A DNA stretch of 64,000 bases, from the NCBI GenBank assembly GCA_938010425.1, contig CALLUO010000005.1:62001-126000 (forward strand), in the 5' to 3' direction. This stretch comes from an uncultured Elioraea sp. Its GTDB lineage: Bacteria; Pseudomonadota; Alphaproteobacteria; Acetobacterales; Acetobacteraceae. This document shows, one piece after another, positions 18,009-27,232 of the stretch. The position numbers were made by a program, and so were the translations under genes. Numbering within the stretch: position 1 is the first letter of the stretch; each line of letters opens with the position of its first letter. The notes beneath the pieces were generated by a model, which searched no databases, was not told the DNA's origin, and saw nothing but the letters and a program-made list of their open reading frames with translations.

Positions 18009-19006
18009 GCCGCGCGGGCAAGGCGCCGCCGGGCGGCGATCTCGGCAGCGAGGCGAAGCGCGGCGATCAGGCTCGAGGGGTTGGCCTTGCCCTGGCCTGC
18101 GATGTCGTAGGCGGTGCCGTGATCGGGGCTCGTGCGCACGATGGGAAGCCCCAGAGTGACATTCACCGTGCCCGAGAAGTCGAGCGTCTTCACCGGGATC
18201 AGCGCCTGGTCGTGATACATGCAGAGGGCGGCATCAAACCCTTGCCGCGCGCGGTCGTGAAACAGGCTGTCCGCCGCGTGCGGGCCGCTGACCTCGAGAC
18301 CCATCCCGCGCAAAGTCGCGATAGCGGGGCGGATGACGCGCTCCTCTTCGTCTCCGATCGTGCCGCCTTCACCCGCGTGCGGATTGAGGCCGGCAACAGC
18401 GAGGCGCGGCCGGGCGAGGCCGAAATCGGCCGCGAGAGCGGCGGCGACGACGCGTCCTACGGTGATGATCCGTTCCGTCGTCAGAGCGCGTGGCACTGCG
18501 GCGAGGGGGACGTGCACCGTGACGGGAACGACGCGCAGCCGGGGTGAGGCGAGCATCATCACGGGCTCTCCGCCACCGGCGAGGTCCGCGAGCCATGCGG
18601 TGTGGCCGGCATGCGGCAGCCCAGCATCGAACAGCGTGGTCTTGGCGATCGGGTTGGTGACGATGCCCGCCACCTCACCGGCAAGGGCGAGGGCGACAGC
18701 ACGACGGATCGCGCCGAGAATGGCGGGCCCGTGCGCGGGGTCGGGGTGGCCAGGCCGGACAGGAGTCGGCAGAGGGTGCGGCAGCACCGGCAGCGCGTGC
18801 GCAAACAGGGCGGCAGCTTCCGTTATTGACCCGACAGACTGGAGAGGGACCTCGCGTCCGAGTGCGCGGGCAAGAGCGGCGAGCCGCGCGGGATCGTCGA
18901 TCACGACGAAGGCTGGGCCCTGGCAACGCAGCGCTTGCCAGGCGGCGAGCGCGATCTCGCCGCCGATCCCCGCCGGGTCGCCCATGGTCAGGGCGAGCAC
19001 GGTCAT
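18005..19006 (-). CDS. pdxA: 4-hydroxythreonine-4-phosphate dehydrogenase
   Basis: PdxA oxidises 4-phosphohydroxy-L-threonine in the DXP-dependent pathway to pyridoxal phosphate. The 333-residue product starts LALTMGDPAGIGGEIALAAW, the family hallmark, and contains the metal-ligand histidines in GHTAWLADLAG, SLFHDRARQGFDAALCMYHDQALIPVKTLDF, plus NVTLGLPIVRTSPDHGTAYDIAG. Start and stop overlap surA and rsmA by four bases each, so it is probably translationally coupled. The surA-pdxA-rsmA order is conserved in many proteobacteria. Confidence 0.97.
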   Translation of the reverse strand: MTVLALTMGDPAGIGGEIALAAWQALRCQGPAFVVIDDPARLAALARALGREVPLQSVGSITEAAALFAHALPVLPHPLPTPVRPGHPDPAHGPAILGAIRRAVALALAGEVAGIVTNPIAKTTLFDAGLPHAGHTAWLADLAGGGEPVMMLASPRLRVVPVTVHVPLAAVPRALTTERIITVGRVVAAALAADFGLARPRLAVAGLNPHAGEGGTIGDEEERVIRPAIATLRGMGLEVSGPHAADSLFHDRARQGFDAALCMYHDQALIPVKTLDFSGTVNVTLGLPIVRTSPDHGTAYDIAGQGKANPSSLIAALRLAAEIAARRRLARAA

Positions 19007-20271
19007 GTGCGGAACTCGATGTCAGCCCGGCGGCGCAGGTCGCGCATCATCTGCCGCGACAACAGATCGATGCGCTCGCGCAGAATGGTTTCCGCCACCG
19101 CCTCGGGTGTGGGGATGGCAAGGTTCTCCTGGCGACGGTTGCAGACCATGAACAGCACGATGCCGTCGGGGGCGATTAGAGGCTCGCTTGGCCGCCCCGG
19201 CTGGAGCCCTGCCAGGATCCGCTGCAGTTCAGCCGGCTGCTGGTCGAGCCGGAGGTCGCCTGCCGGTGCGGTCAGCCGCGCGTTCGGGCTCGTCTGCACC
19301 GCCCGATCGAACGCCTCGCAGCCGCGCGCCGTGTCCGAGATCCGGCGCGCCGTCTCAAGGGTGCGGATCTGCTGCGGAGTCGGCGCGCGCGGGTCGAGCA
19401 CCGTCTCGAAGGGCAGGAAGGCCTGGCGCAGCGTGAGCAGGGTGGCGATGTCGCGGCCAACTTCGCGCCTCGCCCTCAGCGTCACCACCGTGTAACCGCC
19501 GGCCGTGCGAATGGGCAGCGAAATGGCTCCAACCGGCATCTGGCGCAGCACAGCTTCCACTTCCGGCTCGAGCTGGCCTAGCCGGACCCAGCCGAGATCA
19601 CCCCCTTCCTCAGCCGTCAGCGACTGGCTGAACTGGGTGGCGACGGCGGCGAAAGGCGCGCCGCGACGAAGCTGGTCGATCAGATCGGCCGCCGTCCGTT
19701 CCGCCTCCCGCTCCTGGGACGGATCGTCGACCGCGATGAAAATCTCCGAGACCAGGAACTCTGGCTGGCCGGTTGCCGCCTCGATCTCGCGCAAGCGCTC
19801 GCGTACCTGGTCGGGGTCGATCTCCGCCTGGGCACCGAGTTCGGCCCGCACCAGTTTGGCCCAAGCAATGGTGGCACGCACTTGCCCGTGCAGTGCGCGT
19901 ATGTCGATGCCCTGGCGAGCGAGGTTGGCGCGTAAGGCACCTTGGGGCAGGCTGTTTTGCCGTTCGATGCGCGCGATCGCGCTGGCGACCTCGGCATCCG
20001 TGACCGGGATGCGTCGCCGCAACGCCTCCTGCAAGCGAAGCCGCTCATCAACCAGAAGGCGTCGGACCTGCGGTGTAATGCGTTCCAGCACCTCAGGCGT
20101 GAGCGGCAGGCCGGCGGTGGCGGCGAACAGGCGCCGACGCGAATCGACATCGAAGGTGGTGATGATGTCGCCGTTCACCACCGCGACGATGCCGGCCGAT
20201 TGCGCCGAGGCGGCCGCAGCCGCGACGAGAAGCGTGACCGTGGCGGCAAGGCTGAGTGCGAAACGTCGCAT
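19003..20271 (-). CDS. surA: Periplasmic peptidyl-prolyl isomerase/chaperone SurA
   Basis: SurA escorts unfolded outer-membrane proteins, including LptD, through the periplasm. The 422-residue product has a signal peptide (MRRFALSLAATVTLLVAAAAASAQ), the SurA N-terminal domain (IVAVVNGDIITTFDVDSRRRL) and a parvulin domain with FAAVATQFSQSLTAEEGGDLGWVRLGQLEPEVEAVL and ISLPIRTAGGYTVVTL at about residues 190-310. Only one clear parvulin domain is seen, as in many alphaproteobacterial forms. The ATG at 20271 gives the signal peptide; the frame is open further upstream inside lptD. It lies 50 bases after lptD, its probable client. Confidence 0.93.
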   Translation of the reverse strand: MRRFALSLAATVTLLVAAAAASAQSAGIVAVVNGDIITTFDVDSRRRLFAATAGLPLTPEVLERITPQVRRLLVDERLRLQEALRRRIPVTDAEVASAIARIERQNSLPQGALRANLARQGIDIRALHGQVRATIAWAKLVRAELGAQAEIDPDQVRERLREIEAATGQPEFLVSEIFIAVDDPSQEREAERTAADLIDQLRRGAPFAAVATQFSQSLTAEEGGDLGWVRLGQLEPEVEAVLRQMPVGAISLPIRTAGGYTVVTLRARREVGRDIATLLTLRQAFLPFETVLDPRAPTPQQIRTLETARRISDTARGCEAFDRAVQTSPNARLTAPAGDLRLDQQPAELQRILAGLQPGRPSEPLIAPDGIVLFMVCNRRQENLAIPTPEAVAETILRERIDLLSRQMMRDLRRRADIEFRT

Positions 20272-20321
20272 GATCGACTTGCTTAGGCGCAGGTCGTGGC
20301 CGCGGCAACGGTCTCGGTCGG

Positions 20322-22502
20322 TCACAGGGCGGAGAAGCCGAATTCGCCCACGGTCTTGAACACGATGGTGAACAGAAGGTCGGTGCCCGCCCCGTTCGCC
20401 AAGCCTGCGCCTCCATCGCGCGCCGAGCTGAAGCGCCGGAGGTAGGTGAGGGCGAAGACGAAACACTCGTCCTCGTAACGCAAGCCGCCGAAAGAGGCGA
20501 CCATCTGTTCGCGCGCGAGGTCGCGTCGCCCGCCGACGAAGCCCGACCAGCGGGCGGCGATGCGTCCGCCGAAAGTGCCGCCGATCTCGCGCCGGGCGAA
20601 GGGCTGTAACGCCTCAGGCTGGGCAGGGGCGGTGAGGTAGGACACCGTGATGTAGCGACCGAAGGCGGAGAGCGTGGTCGAGATGTCGGCAAATTCGGTC
20701 GCCAACGTGTCGCGCGCGAGCCGGGTGCGGTAGGAGAGGCTTAGCTGCTGCGAGGGGACGACGGTCAGCCGCGCGACATAGTCGGACCGCTTGCCCTCAA
20801 GCCCTGAGCCTACGGGGTAAAGATCGTCGGCGGCGGCGCGGAAAGCCTGGCCGAACAAGCCTTCCACGCTCTGGCCTCCGGGCAGATACCAAGCCCCGCG
20901 AAGGCCCGCGTTCAGTCGTGCCCCGCCATCGAGCCGGTCACGCCCCGGAAAACGGTTGAAGCCAAAAAGTGTCGCATCGGTGAACTCGAGGTCGACGCTG
21001 TCCTCGTTCGGGATGCGCGGGTTTCGTCCTCGGTTCGGACCAACCACGCCCTGCAGGATCGGCTCAATAAGCTGGCTGCCCCACTCCCCGCTCGTGCGCA
21101 GAAACGGCCAGCGCCAGGTGAGTGCGATCTGTGGCTGAATTCTGCCATCCTCGCCAGTGATGCCGCCTGGCACAGGCGTGCTGCGCGGGTCACCGCGCAC
21201 GGCGTAGCCGATCAGGTCGAGGTTGCCGTCAAGCGACCAGACTTGTCCGATCGGTCCCCGCCAGGGGAGCGTGTAGCGGAGGCGCGAGGCGATGCGTTGC
21301 GTATCCGTCCCTTGCCGCCGCGCGGCGACGAAAATGCCCGCCTCAGCGCGCAAGGATCCGCCAATCCGGTCGGGGCCGGTCTGGAATTCGGCGAACAGAC
21401 GCGGCAGCACGATAGGCGTGCGACGATCATCGTCCTCGGAGCCGAGCCCCTGAAAGAAGAAGGCGTCGGCACGTAGGTAGCCTGTGGGCGAAAACCCTTC
21501 CAGAAACGGTGTCGAAACGAGCACGGGCTGGTTGGTGAGCGACCCGACGCGATAGCGCCGAAGGTAGGTGTTGTCGGATGAGCGTTGCAGGTCGAGGCCC
21601 GCGCGAAAGGTTTCGTTCAAAGTGAAGCGCAGCGAACCGAAGACGTGGCCGCGCTGACGATCGTCACGGCTGTCGCGCGCCCCGCTGCCCTGCAGCGTGA
21701 CGAGGCCCGCATTGAAGCGCTGGCGGTACTCGGCAAACAGGGCGGGTCCGCGGTTGCCCGTGATCATCGGTGCGATGGTGGCGTCCGCCGAAGGCGAGAT
21801 CACCCAATAGTATGGTTGACGGAAATAGGGACCGAGGTAGGTCGATCGGCCGAACTGCGGGACTAGAAAACCCGACTTGCGGCGTTCGGACGGGTCGGCG
21901 TGCCAGAAATACGGCACATAAAGCACTGGCACACCGGCGAACTGCAGCGTGGCGTCAAAATATTCGACGATTTTGTCCTGCTCGTCATGAACGACGCGGT
22001 CGGCGCGGATTTGCCACAGCGGTGGCCGGAGGGGATCGCGCGGGCAGGCCTCGCAGGTGGTGTAGACGGCGCGGCGCATGGTGGTGAGCCTTCCTTGCGA
22101 GCGAACGGCGCCCGGGGCGGCAAGCCGGCCGCCCTCGGCGAGCAAAGCGCGCAACTCCCGAATCACCCCTTCGCGCAGGTCCTCTGTGAGTTCAGCTTCT
22201 TCGGCAAAAAAGACCTGCCCGTCTGGCTCCATCAGCACCACATCGCCGCGCGCTGCGGCGCGCCCGATTCGCCGCTGGAACGTGACCTCTTGCGCGCGCA
22301 GGATCCTCTCGCCTTGCCAGGCTTCCACACCCCCGCGAGCGATCACCACGTCCGTGGCATCGTCATAGAGCACTTCTCCCGCGGTGAAGATCACCGGTTG
22401 GCGGTCGGCCTCAGAGAGGCGCCGCGGTTGTGAGAGCGAACCGTCCGCGGCAAGCAGGGCAGCGAGGGCGACAAGCGCCCCACTGAGCCGGTGCTGGGGC
22501 AC
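20322..22502 (-). CDS. lptD: LPS-assembly outer-membrane protein LptD
   Basis: LptD is the outer-membrane beta-barrel that inserts lipopolysaccharide with LptE. The 726-residue protein has a signal-like N terminus (LSGALVALAALLAADGSLS), an N-terminal OstA/LptA-like jellyroll (VIFTAGEVLYDDATDVVIARGGVEAWQG, LRAQEVTFQRRIGRAAARGDVVL), the family motif VPVLYVPYFWHADPSERRKSGFLVP and a long C-terminal barrel with alternating beta strands. The start is a GTG directly adjoining the lptG stop (TGAGTG). CEACPRD preserves the paired cysteine region. It sits between lptG and surA. Confidence 0.95.
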   Translation of the reverse strand: MPQHRLSGALVALAALLAADGSLSQPRRLSEADRQPVIFTAGEVLYDDATDVVIARGGVEAWQGERILRAQEVTFQRRIGRAAARGDVVLMEPDGQVFFAEEAELTEDLREGVIRELRALLAEGGRLAAPGAVRSQGRLTTMRRAVYTTCEACPRDPLRPPLWQIRADRVVHDEQDKIVEYFDATLQFAGVPVLYVPYFWHADPSERRKSGFLVPQFGRSTYLGPYFRQPYYWVISPSADATIAPMITGNRGPALFAEYRQRFNAGLVTLQGSGARDSRDDRQRGHVFGSLRFTLNETFRAGLDLQRSSDNTYLRRYRVGSLTNQPVLVSTPFLEGFSPTGYLRADAFFFQGLGSEDDDRRTPIVLPRLFAEFQTGPDRIGGSLRAEAGIFVAARRQGTDTQRIASRLRYTLPWRGPIGQVWSLDGNLDLIGYAVRGDPRSTPVPGGITGEDGRIQPQIALTWRWPFLRTSGEWGSQLIEPILQGVVGPNRGRNPRIPNEDSVDLEFTDATLFGFNRFPGRDRLDGGARLNAGLRGAWYLPGGQSVEGLFGQAFRAAADDLYPVGSGLEGKRSDYVARLTVVPSQQLSLSYRTRLARDTLATEFADISTTLSAFGRYITVSYLTAPAQPEALQPFARREIGGTFGGRIAARWSGFVGGRRDLAREQMVASFGGLRYEDECFVFALTYLRRFSSARDGGAGLANGAGTDLLFTIVFKTVGEFGFSAL

Positions 22503-23615
22503 TCACCCGTCCTCCAGGTGAAGGAGGAGGGACACCGCCAGCATCAGCCCAACCAAGGTCGGCGTCCAGGCGGCGAGGGCGATTGGCAGCGCGCCGCCGA
22601 CGCCGAACTCTCCCACCACCTTGGTGAGCGTGAAGAGGCTGAACCCCGCCCCCACACCGCACGCCGCCAAAAACGCGGCGCCGCCGCGGCGCGCCGGCCG
22701 CATCGCGAAGCCAGCCGCCAACAAAGCCATGGTCGCGGCCAGAACCGGAAGCGCGAGCAGCATGTTAAAGCGCAGGCGGTGACGCTGGGCCGGCAAGCCC
22801 GCATCCTCGAGCAGGCGAGCGAACCTCGGCAGATCCCAAAACGAGAGCGTATCGGGCGGGGCGAGCCCTTCCTGCAGTCTCTCGAGGGTGAGATCGCTGG
22901 GCAGGAGGAGGACTGGCACAGGGGTCGTGAAGCGATCATGGGCGAGCACGGCCGCGTTCTCCAGACGCCAGAAGCCGGGCTCCAGCACGGCGCGCTCCGC
23001 CTCGATGCGCCCAAGTGGCCGGTCGTCCTGGCCGAGCCGGAAGACAGACACGCGCTCCAGCATCAACCGCTCGGCGGACGCCTGCACGCGCGCACCGAAT
23101 AGGATGGCGCTGCCCTGCGCAACGAGGCCACTGTCGCGCTGTTTCAGCCACAGCCCAGCTCCCGTCAGGCCCAAGGTGCCCGCACCGCCACGCAGCAGAG
23201 TCGCATCCAGGCGGTCGGCACGCGCGAACAAGATGGCCGCGACAGGACTGACCGCGGTGACTGCAACGATGCCGAGGGCAAGCCCGGCCAGAACAGGAAG
23301 GGCAAGGAATTGCCAGGCGGAAAGCCCGGCAGCGCGTGCGACGATCAGTTCAGAGGTGCGCGTAAGGCGCCAAAATGCAATGAGGCCGCCGATCAACACC
23401 GCAAAAGGCAGGATTTCGATAGCGAGGAACGGCAGCTTCAAGGCCGTGATCTCAGCCAATCGCGAAAACGGCACCTCCGTTCGCCCCGCTGCCCGACGCG
23501 TGAGTTCGATCACGTCGAGGAGCGCGACAATGGCAAGCAAAGCCGCGAGCACGGACAGAGTCGAGGCCAGGAACACCCGTCCGACATAGAGGGGAAGCAC
23601 GCGCGGCAGCCGCAT
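22503..23615 (-). CDS. lptG: LPS export ABC transporter permease LptG
   Basis: LptG and LptF form the membrane part of the LptB2FG transporter that extracts LPS from the inner membrane. The 370-residue protein has the YjgP/YjgQ layout: membrane helices at about residues 10-115, a large periplasmic beta-jellyroll (about 120-270) and three C-terminal helices (FNMLLALPVLAATMALLAAGF, LTKVVGEFGVGGALPIALAAW). ATG at 23615 was chosen over an upstream start at 23669 because the family begins with the first helix. It lies 11 bases after lptF and touches lptD. The LptB ATPase gene is not in this window. Confidence 0.93.
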   Translation of the reverse strand: MRLPRVLPLYVGRVFLASTLSVLAALLAIVALLDVIELTRRAAGRTEVPFSRLAEITALKLPFLAIEILPFAVLIGGLIAFWRLTRTSELIVARAAGLSAWQFLALPVLAGLALGIVAVTAVSPVAAILFARADRLDATLLRGGAGTLGLTGAGLWLKQRDSGLVAQGSAILFGARVQASAERLMLERVSVFRLGQDDRPLGRIEAERAVLEPGFWRLENAAVLAHDRFTTPVPVLLLPSDLTLERLQEGLAPPDTLSFWDLPRFARLLEDAGLPAQRHRLRFNMLLALPVLAATMALLAAGFAMRPARRGGAAFLAACGVGAGFSLFTLTKVVGEFGVGGALPIALAAWTPTLVGLMLAVSLLLHLEDG

Positions 23616-23626
23616 GGTCGCCGGCC

Positions 23627-24745
23627 TTAGCGTGCAGCCACCATGCCAGCGGGGCGGCGGCCCTGCCACGGCGCGCGCAGCCAGATGAGGGCAACGATCC
23701 CAGGCAGGAGAGCGTGCAGCCAGATCATCGGCACGAGCACGGGGTGCCGCGCCGCGAGATTGCCGAGCGTGACACCGGCTGCGATTAGGCCAGCGCCGAC
23801 CAGCACCGCGGCGACCAGCCGCCGCGTCTTGCCGAATCGGCTAAAATCTCCGCCGAGCAGGAACGCCAGCGCGACCAAGACAAGCGAGACGGCGATGAAA
23901 GGGCCGCTGAGCCTTTGGTGTGCCTCAGCGACAAAGCGGCGTCGGTCGCGCTCGCCGATCTGGTCCGTAGGATCGGGGAATAAGAGCTCGCCTACGGTCC
24001 GTTCACGCGCCTCCCGGTAGCGTGCCTCCTCGCGCATCGCCGGTGTGGCGATGGTGATCCTGTTCTCTCTGAAGCTCAGCGTTCGCACGGTACCGGTGCG
24101 AGGCTCAAGCTCTTGGCGCGAACCGTTGATGAGGATCGCCCTTGGCACACCCTCCTCGACTGCGAACCAGGCACGCTCGGCGAAGACGGTGGCCGGGGCA
24201 CGAGGGTCACGCGCATCGTGCAGAAAGATGCCGCGGAAAGAGCCGTCTGGGTCACGTGCGCGCACGAACACCGTCAGCCCGTCGCCGAGGTTTGAGAACA
24301 CGCCCTCCTGTAGCAGCACCGCTGCCATGCGGTGGCGAATGTCAAACTGATATTCGCGGAACGCGCGATAGCTCTCGGGCACCACCCAGAGGTTCATCGC
24401 CCAGCCGATCACGGCGACGGCGCTGGCGACGATTAGCGCCGGACGGGCCAGTGCGAGCGGGCTGAGGCCTGCTGCGCGCATCACCACCAGTTCGCGGTCG
24501 TTCTCCAGCCGATGATAGACAGCGAGCACCACGATGAAGGTCGTTACCGGCAGCACGACCGCGATGAAATTCGGCAGCATGTACGCCGTCAGCTCGAGGA
24601 ATACGCCAAGCGAGAGCCCGCGATTGAGCACAAGTTCCAAAAACCGTAAGCTTTGCGTCAGCCATACGAGAAGAGCGAGCCCAAGCGTCACAGCGACGAG
24701 GCCGACGCAGAGCTGGTAGAGAACGTAGCGGGTTAGCCGGGACAT
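23627..24745 (-). CDS. lptF: LPS export ABC transporter permease LptF
   Basis: The partner permease of LptG. It has 372 residues starting MSRLTRYVLYQLCVGLVAVTL, with SLRFLELVLNRGLSLGVFLELTAYMLPNF and the coupling-region segment YHRLENDRELVVMRAAGLSPLALARPAL, both family signatures. A periplasmic jellyroll (about residues 125-255) and three C-terminal helices follow (ISLVLVALAFLLGGDFSRFG-like). It starts 22 bases after the FAD oxidoreductase gene, in the same chain. Confidence 0.93.
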   Translation of the reverse strand: MSRLTRYVLYQLCVGLVAVTLGLALLVWLTQSLRFLELVLNRGLSLGVFLELTAYMLPNFIAVVLPVTTFIVVLAVYHRLENDRELVVMRAAGLSPLALARPALIVASAVAVIGWAMNLWVVPESYRAFREYQFDIRHRMAAVLLQEGVFSNLGDGLTVFVRARDPDGSFRGIFLHDARDPRAPATVFAERAWFAVEEGVPRAILINGSRQELEPRTGTVRTLSFRENRITIATPAMREEARYREARERTVGELLFPDPTDQIGERDRRRFVAEAHQRLSGPFIAVSLVLVALAFLLGGDFSRFGKTRRLVAAVLVGAGLIAAGVTLGNLAARHPVLVPMIWLHALLPGIVALIWLRAPWQGRRPAGMVAAR

Positions 24746-24767
24746 AGGCGCGCGATCGCTCCGTCGC

Positions 24768-26210
24768 TCAGGGCACGACCTTGCCGGGATTGAAGAGGTC
24801 CGTCGGATCGAGCGCCTGCTTGAGGCGACGCATCACCTCAAGCTCGGGCTTTTTCCGCCAAGCAGCGAGGGTGGAAGTCTTCAGCCGGCCAATACCGTGT
24901 TCCGCGGCAAAACTGCCCCCGAGTTCCCGCACCACCTCATTCACCGCACCGACGATGTCGTCCCAGCGGGCGAGGAAGTCTTCGTCGCGCATGCTAAGCG
25001 GACGGGAGAAGTTGAAGTGGATGTTGCCGTCGCCGAGGTGGCCGAAGGCGCAGGGACGCACATCGGGGATGATCGCGCGCACCGCGGCGGTGCCCTTGCG
25101 CAGCAGTTCGGGAACGCGAGAAATCGGAACTGAGACGTCGTTCTTCACAGAGGCACCCTCGCGCTTTTGGGCCTCTGCATGCTCCTCGCGCAGGCGCCAC
25201 AGCGCGCGTCGCTGTGCCTCGCTTTCGGCCAGCGTGGCGTCGCGAACAACTCCGTCCTCGATCGCTTCCGCCAGCACCGCCTCTAAAACCGCACGCAACC
25301 CGGCCTCCGCTGCGGGCGAGGAGAGCTCAACGAGGCAGTAGTGAGGGTGGGGCTCGGCAAGCGGATCCTGCGTGCCGGGGATGTGCTTCAGCACAAGAGA
25401 GATGCCAAAACGATCCATCAGTTCGAAAGCGTTGAGTGACGGCCCGGCACGTCTTCGCACGCGACCGAGGAGATCAAGTGCTGCCTCGACCGATTCCACA
25501 GCCGCCAGCGCGATAGCGGTTTCCGTGTTCGCCGGCTGGAGCCTCAGCACCGCGCGGGTGACGATGCCGAGCGTTCCTTCCGCGCCGATGAAAAGATGGC
25601 GGAGGGCGTAGCCCGTGTTGTCCTTGCGCAACCGTCGCATTAAGTCGAGCACGTTTCCATCCGCGAGCACCACCTCAAGCCCCAGCACCTGCTCGCGCAT
25701 GTTGCCGTAGCGCAACGTCGTGTTCCCGCCCGCGTTGCTGCCGATCAGCCCGCCGATCTGCGCGGTTCCTTCCGAAGAAAGGGAGAGCGGAAAAAGGCAT
25801 CCCGCCGCCTCTGCCGCCTTCTGCACCTCGGCAAGCACCGCGCCCGCCTCGACCTCCATGGTCAGATCCACCGGATCGATGGCAAGAATGCGGTTCATCC
25901 GCGCCACCGACAGGATCACCTCGTCGCCTCGCCCGAGCGGGGTCGAGCCGCCGACGAGGGAGGTGTTGCCAGCCTGCGGCACGATCTTCAGCCCTGCTGC
26001 CGCACAGATTTGCACAGCGGCGGCACACTCTTCGGTTGTGGCCGGCCGTAGAACGGCGAGCGCCGATCCTTGGAACGAGCCACGCCAGTCGGCAGCGTAG
26101 GGCGCGACCTCGCCCGGCTCGACCACAAGCCCGCGCGGGCCGAGCGCGGCGAGAAGACGGTCGCGCACGGCGCGGGGCAGCGAAGGGGTTTGTGCTCCGG
26201 TGTCGGGCAT
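24768..26210 (-). CDS. FAD-binding oxidoreductase, GlcD/D-lactate dehydrogenase type
   Basis: A 480-residue flavoprotein of the FAD_binding_4/FAD-oxidase_C family, which oxidises 2-hydroxyacids such as glycolate, D-lactate or D-2-hydroxyglutarate. The PCMH-type FAD domain shows VPQAGNTSLVGGSTPLGRGDEVILS, IGGLIGSNAGGNTTLRYGNM and GAEGTLGIVTRAVLRL; the C-terminal cap shows FGHLGDGNIHFNFSRP and the conserved AAEHGIGRLKTSTL. The substrate cannot be assigned. The ATG at 26210 follows Sua5 by 32 bases. It is the only catabolic-type gene in the LPS-export chain. Confidence 0.88.
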   Translation of the reverse strand: MPDTGAQTPSLPRAVRDRLLAALGPRGLVVEPGEVAPYAADWRGSFQGSALAVLRPATTEECAAAVQICAAAGLKIVPQAGNTSLVGGSTPLGRGDEVILSVARMNRILAIDPVDLTMEVEAGAVLAEVQKAAEAAGCLFPLSLSSEGTAQIGGLIGSNAGGNTTLRYGNMREQVLGLEVVLADGNVLDLMRRLRKDNTGYALRHLFIGAEGTLGIVTRAVLRLQPANTETAIALAAVESVEAALDLLGRVRRRAGPSLNAFELMDRFGISLVLKHIPGTQDPLAEPHPHYCLVELSSPAAEAGLRAVLEAVLAEAIEDGVVRDATLAESEAQRRALWRLREEHAEAQKREGASVKNDVSVPISRVPELLRKGTAAVRAIIPDVRPCAFGHLGDGNIHFNFSRPLSMRDEDFLARWDDIVGAVNEVVRELGGSFAAEHGIGRLKTSTLAAWRKKPELEVMRRLKQALDPTDLFNPGKVVP

Positions 26211-26242
26211 ACAGCGAGGCTTGCGCCCGAAGCGGGGCCAGG

Positions 26243-27232
26243 TCAACCGCCGTCGAGGGCGGACGGGCAGCGCGGCGCCGCCGCCCGGCGCAGCCGGTCA
26301 GCGAGAGCAAGGCCAAGCCCCCGGGCGGGGATCGGCATCACGGCGATCCGCGTCAGCCCCCGCTGGCGGGCTTCCGCATCGAGGGCACGCAGGGCGGCAT
26401 AGAACTGCGCCGCCGCTTCCGTCAGGTCGCCTTTGGGCGAGAGGTTGATCGCTAACGCCGCGGGCGGAGGGGAAGGGCCAAAAGCGAGCAGGGCCTCATC
26501 AGGGGCGATGCTCAGCGCATTGAGCCGAAGCGGAAGGCTTGGCGCATAGTGGCTCGTGAGGCGGCCGGGGCTCCGTGGCGCGGACTCGTTGGCCTGCCTT
26601 GGAGGGGTAATCGGCCCGATCACAGCCTCGATTGCTTCCACCGTCACGCCCCCAGGGCGGAGCAGTGCTGCGCTCTCGTCACTGAGGTCGAGCACCGTAC
26701 TTTCCACGCCTAGCGGGCAGGGGCCCCCGTCCAGCACCGCATCGATGCGGCCGGCGAGATCGTCAAGCACATGGGCCGCGGTGGTTGGGCTCACATGGCC
26801 AGAGCGATTGGCCGAGGGGGCAGCAACTGGCAGCCCGGCCGCAGCGAGCAGGGCTTGGGCGAGGGGATGAGCTGGTACCCTGACGGCAACGGTGTCGAGC
26901 CCAGCGCGGGCGAGAAGCGACACCGGACAATTTGCGGCAGCGGGCAAGACAAGGGTGAGTGGACCGGGCCAGAACGCTGCGGCGAGGGCATGCGCACGGT
27001 CGTCGCAGCACCCGAGGCGGAAGGCCGCCTTCGAATCAGAAACGTGGATAATCAGTGGGTTAAAGCGAGGCCTTTCTTTTGCCGCAAAAATCTGCGCGAC
27101 AGCGCGGTCGTCGGTCGCAACCGCCCCAAGCCCGTAGACGGTCTCGGTTGGGAAGGCGACCAGTCTGCCCTCGCGCAGCAGCACAGCCGCCTCGGCGATG
27201 CCGGCCGCATCAGCAGCAAGAACGCGAGTCAC
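26243..27232 (-). CDS. L-threonylcarbamoyladenylate synthase (Sua5/YwlC type)
   Basis: This enzyme makes threonylcarbamoyl-AMP from threonine, bicarbonate and ATP for the t6A modification at position 37 of ANN-decoding tRNAs. The 329-residue product carries the YrdC domain with LVAFPTETVYGLGAVATDD, AAKERPRFNPLIIHV, FWPGPLTLVLP, VAVRVPAHPLAQALL and PVAAPSANRSGHVSPTTAAHV (residues about 10-205), followed by the Sua5 domain with RSPGRLTSHYAPSLPLRL. The longer two-domain Sua5 form, not the short TsaC form, is present. The GTG start overlaps the end of cysQ. Confidence 0.95.
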   Translation of the reverse strand: MTRVLAADAAGIAEAAVLLREGRLVAFPTETVYGLGAVATDDRAVAQIFAAKERPRFNPLIIHVSDSKAAFRLGCCDDRAHALAAAFWPGPLTLVLPAAANCPVSLLARAGLDTVAVRVPAHPLAQALLAAAGLPVAAPSANRSGHVSPTTAAHVLDDLAGRIDAVLDGGPCPLGVESTVLDLSDESAALLRPGGVTVEAIEAVIGPITPPRQANESAPRSPGRLTSHYAPSLPLRLNALSIAPDEALLAFGPSPPPAALAINLSPKGDLTEAAAQFYAALRALDAEARQRGLTRIAVMPIPARGLGLALADRLRRAAAPRCPSALDGG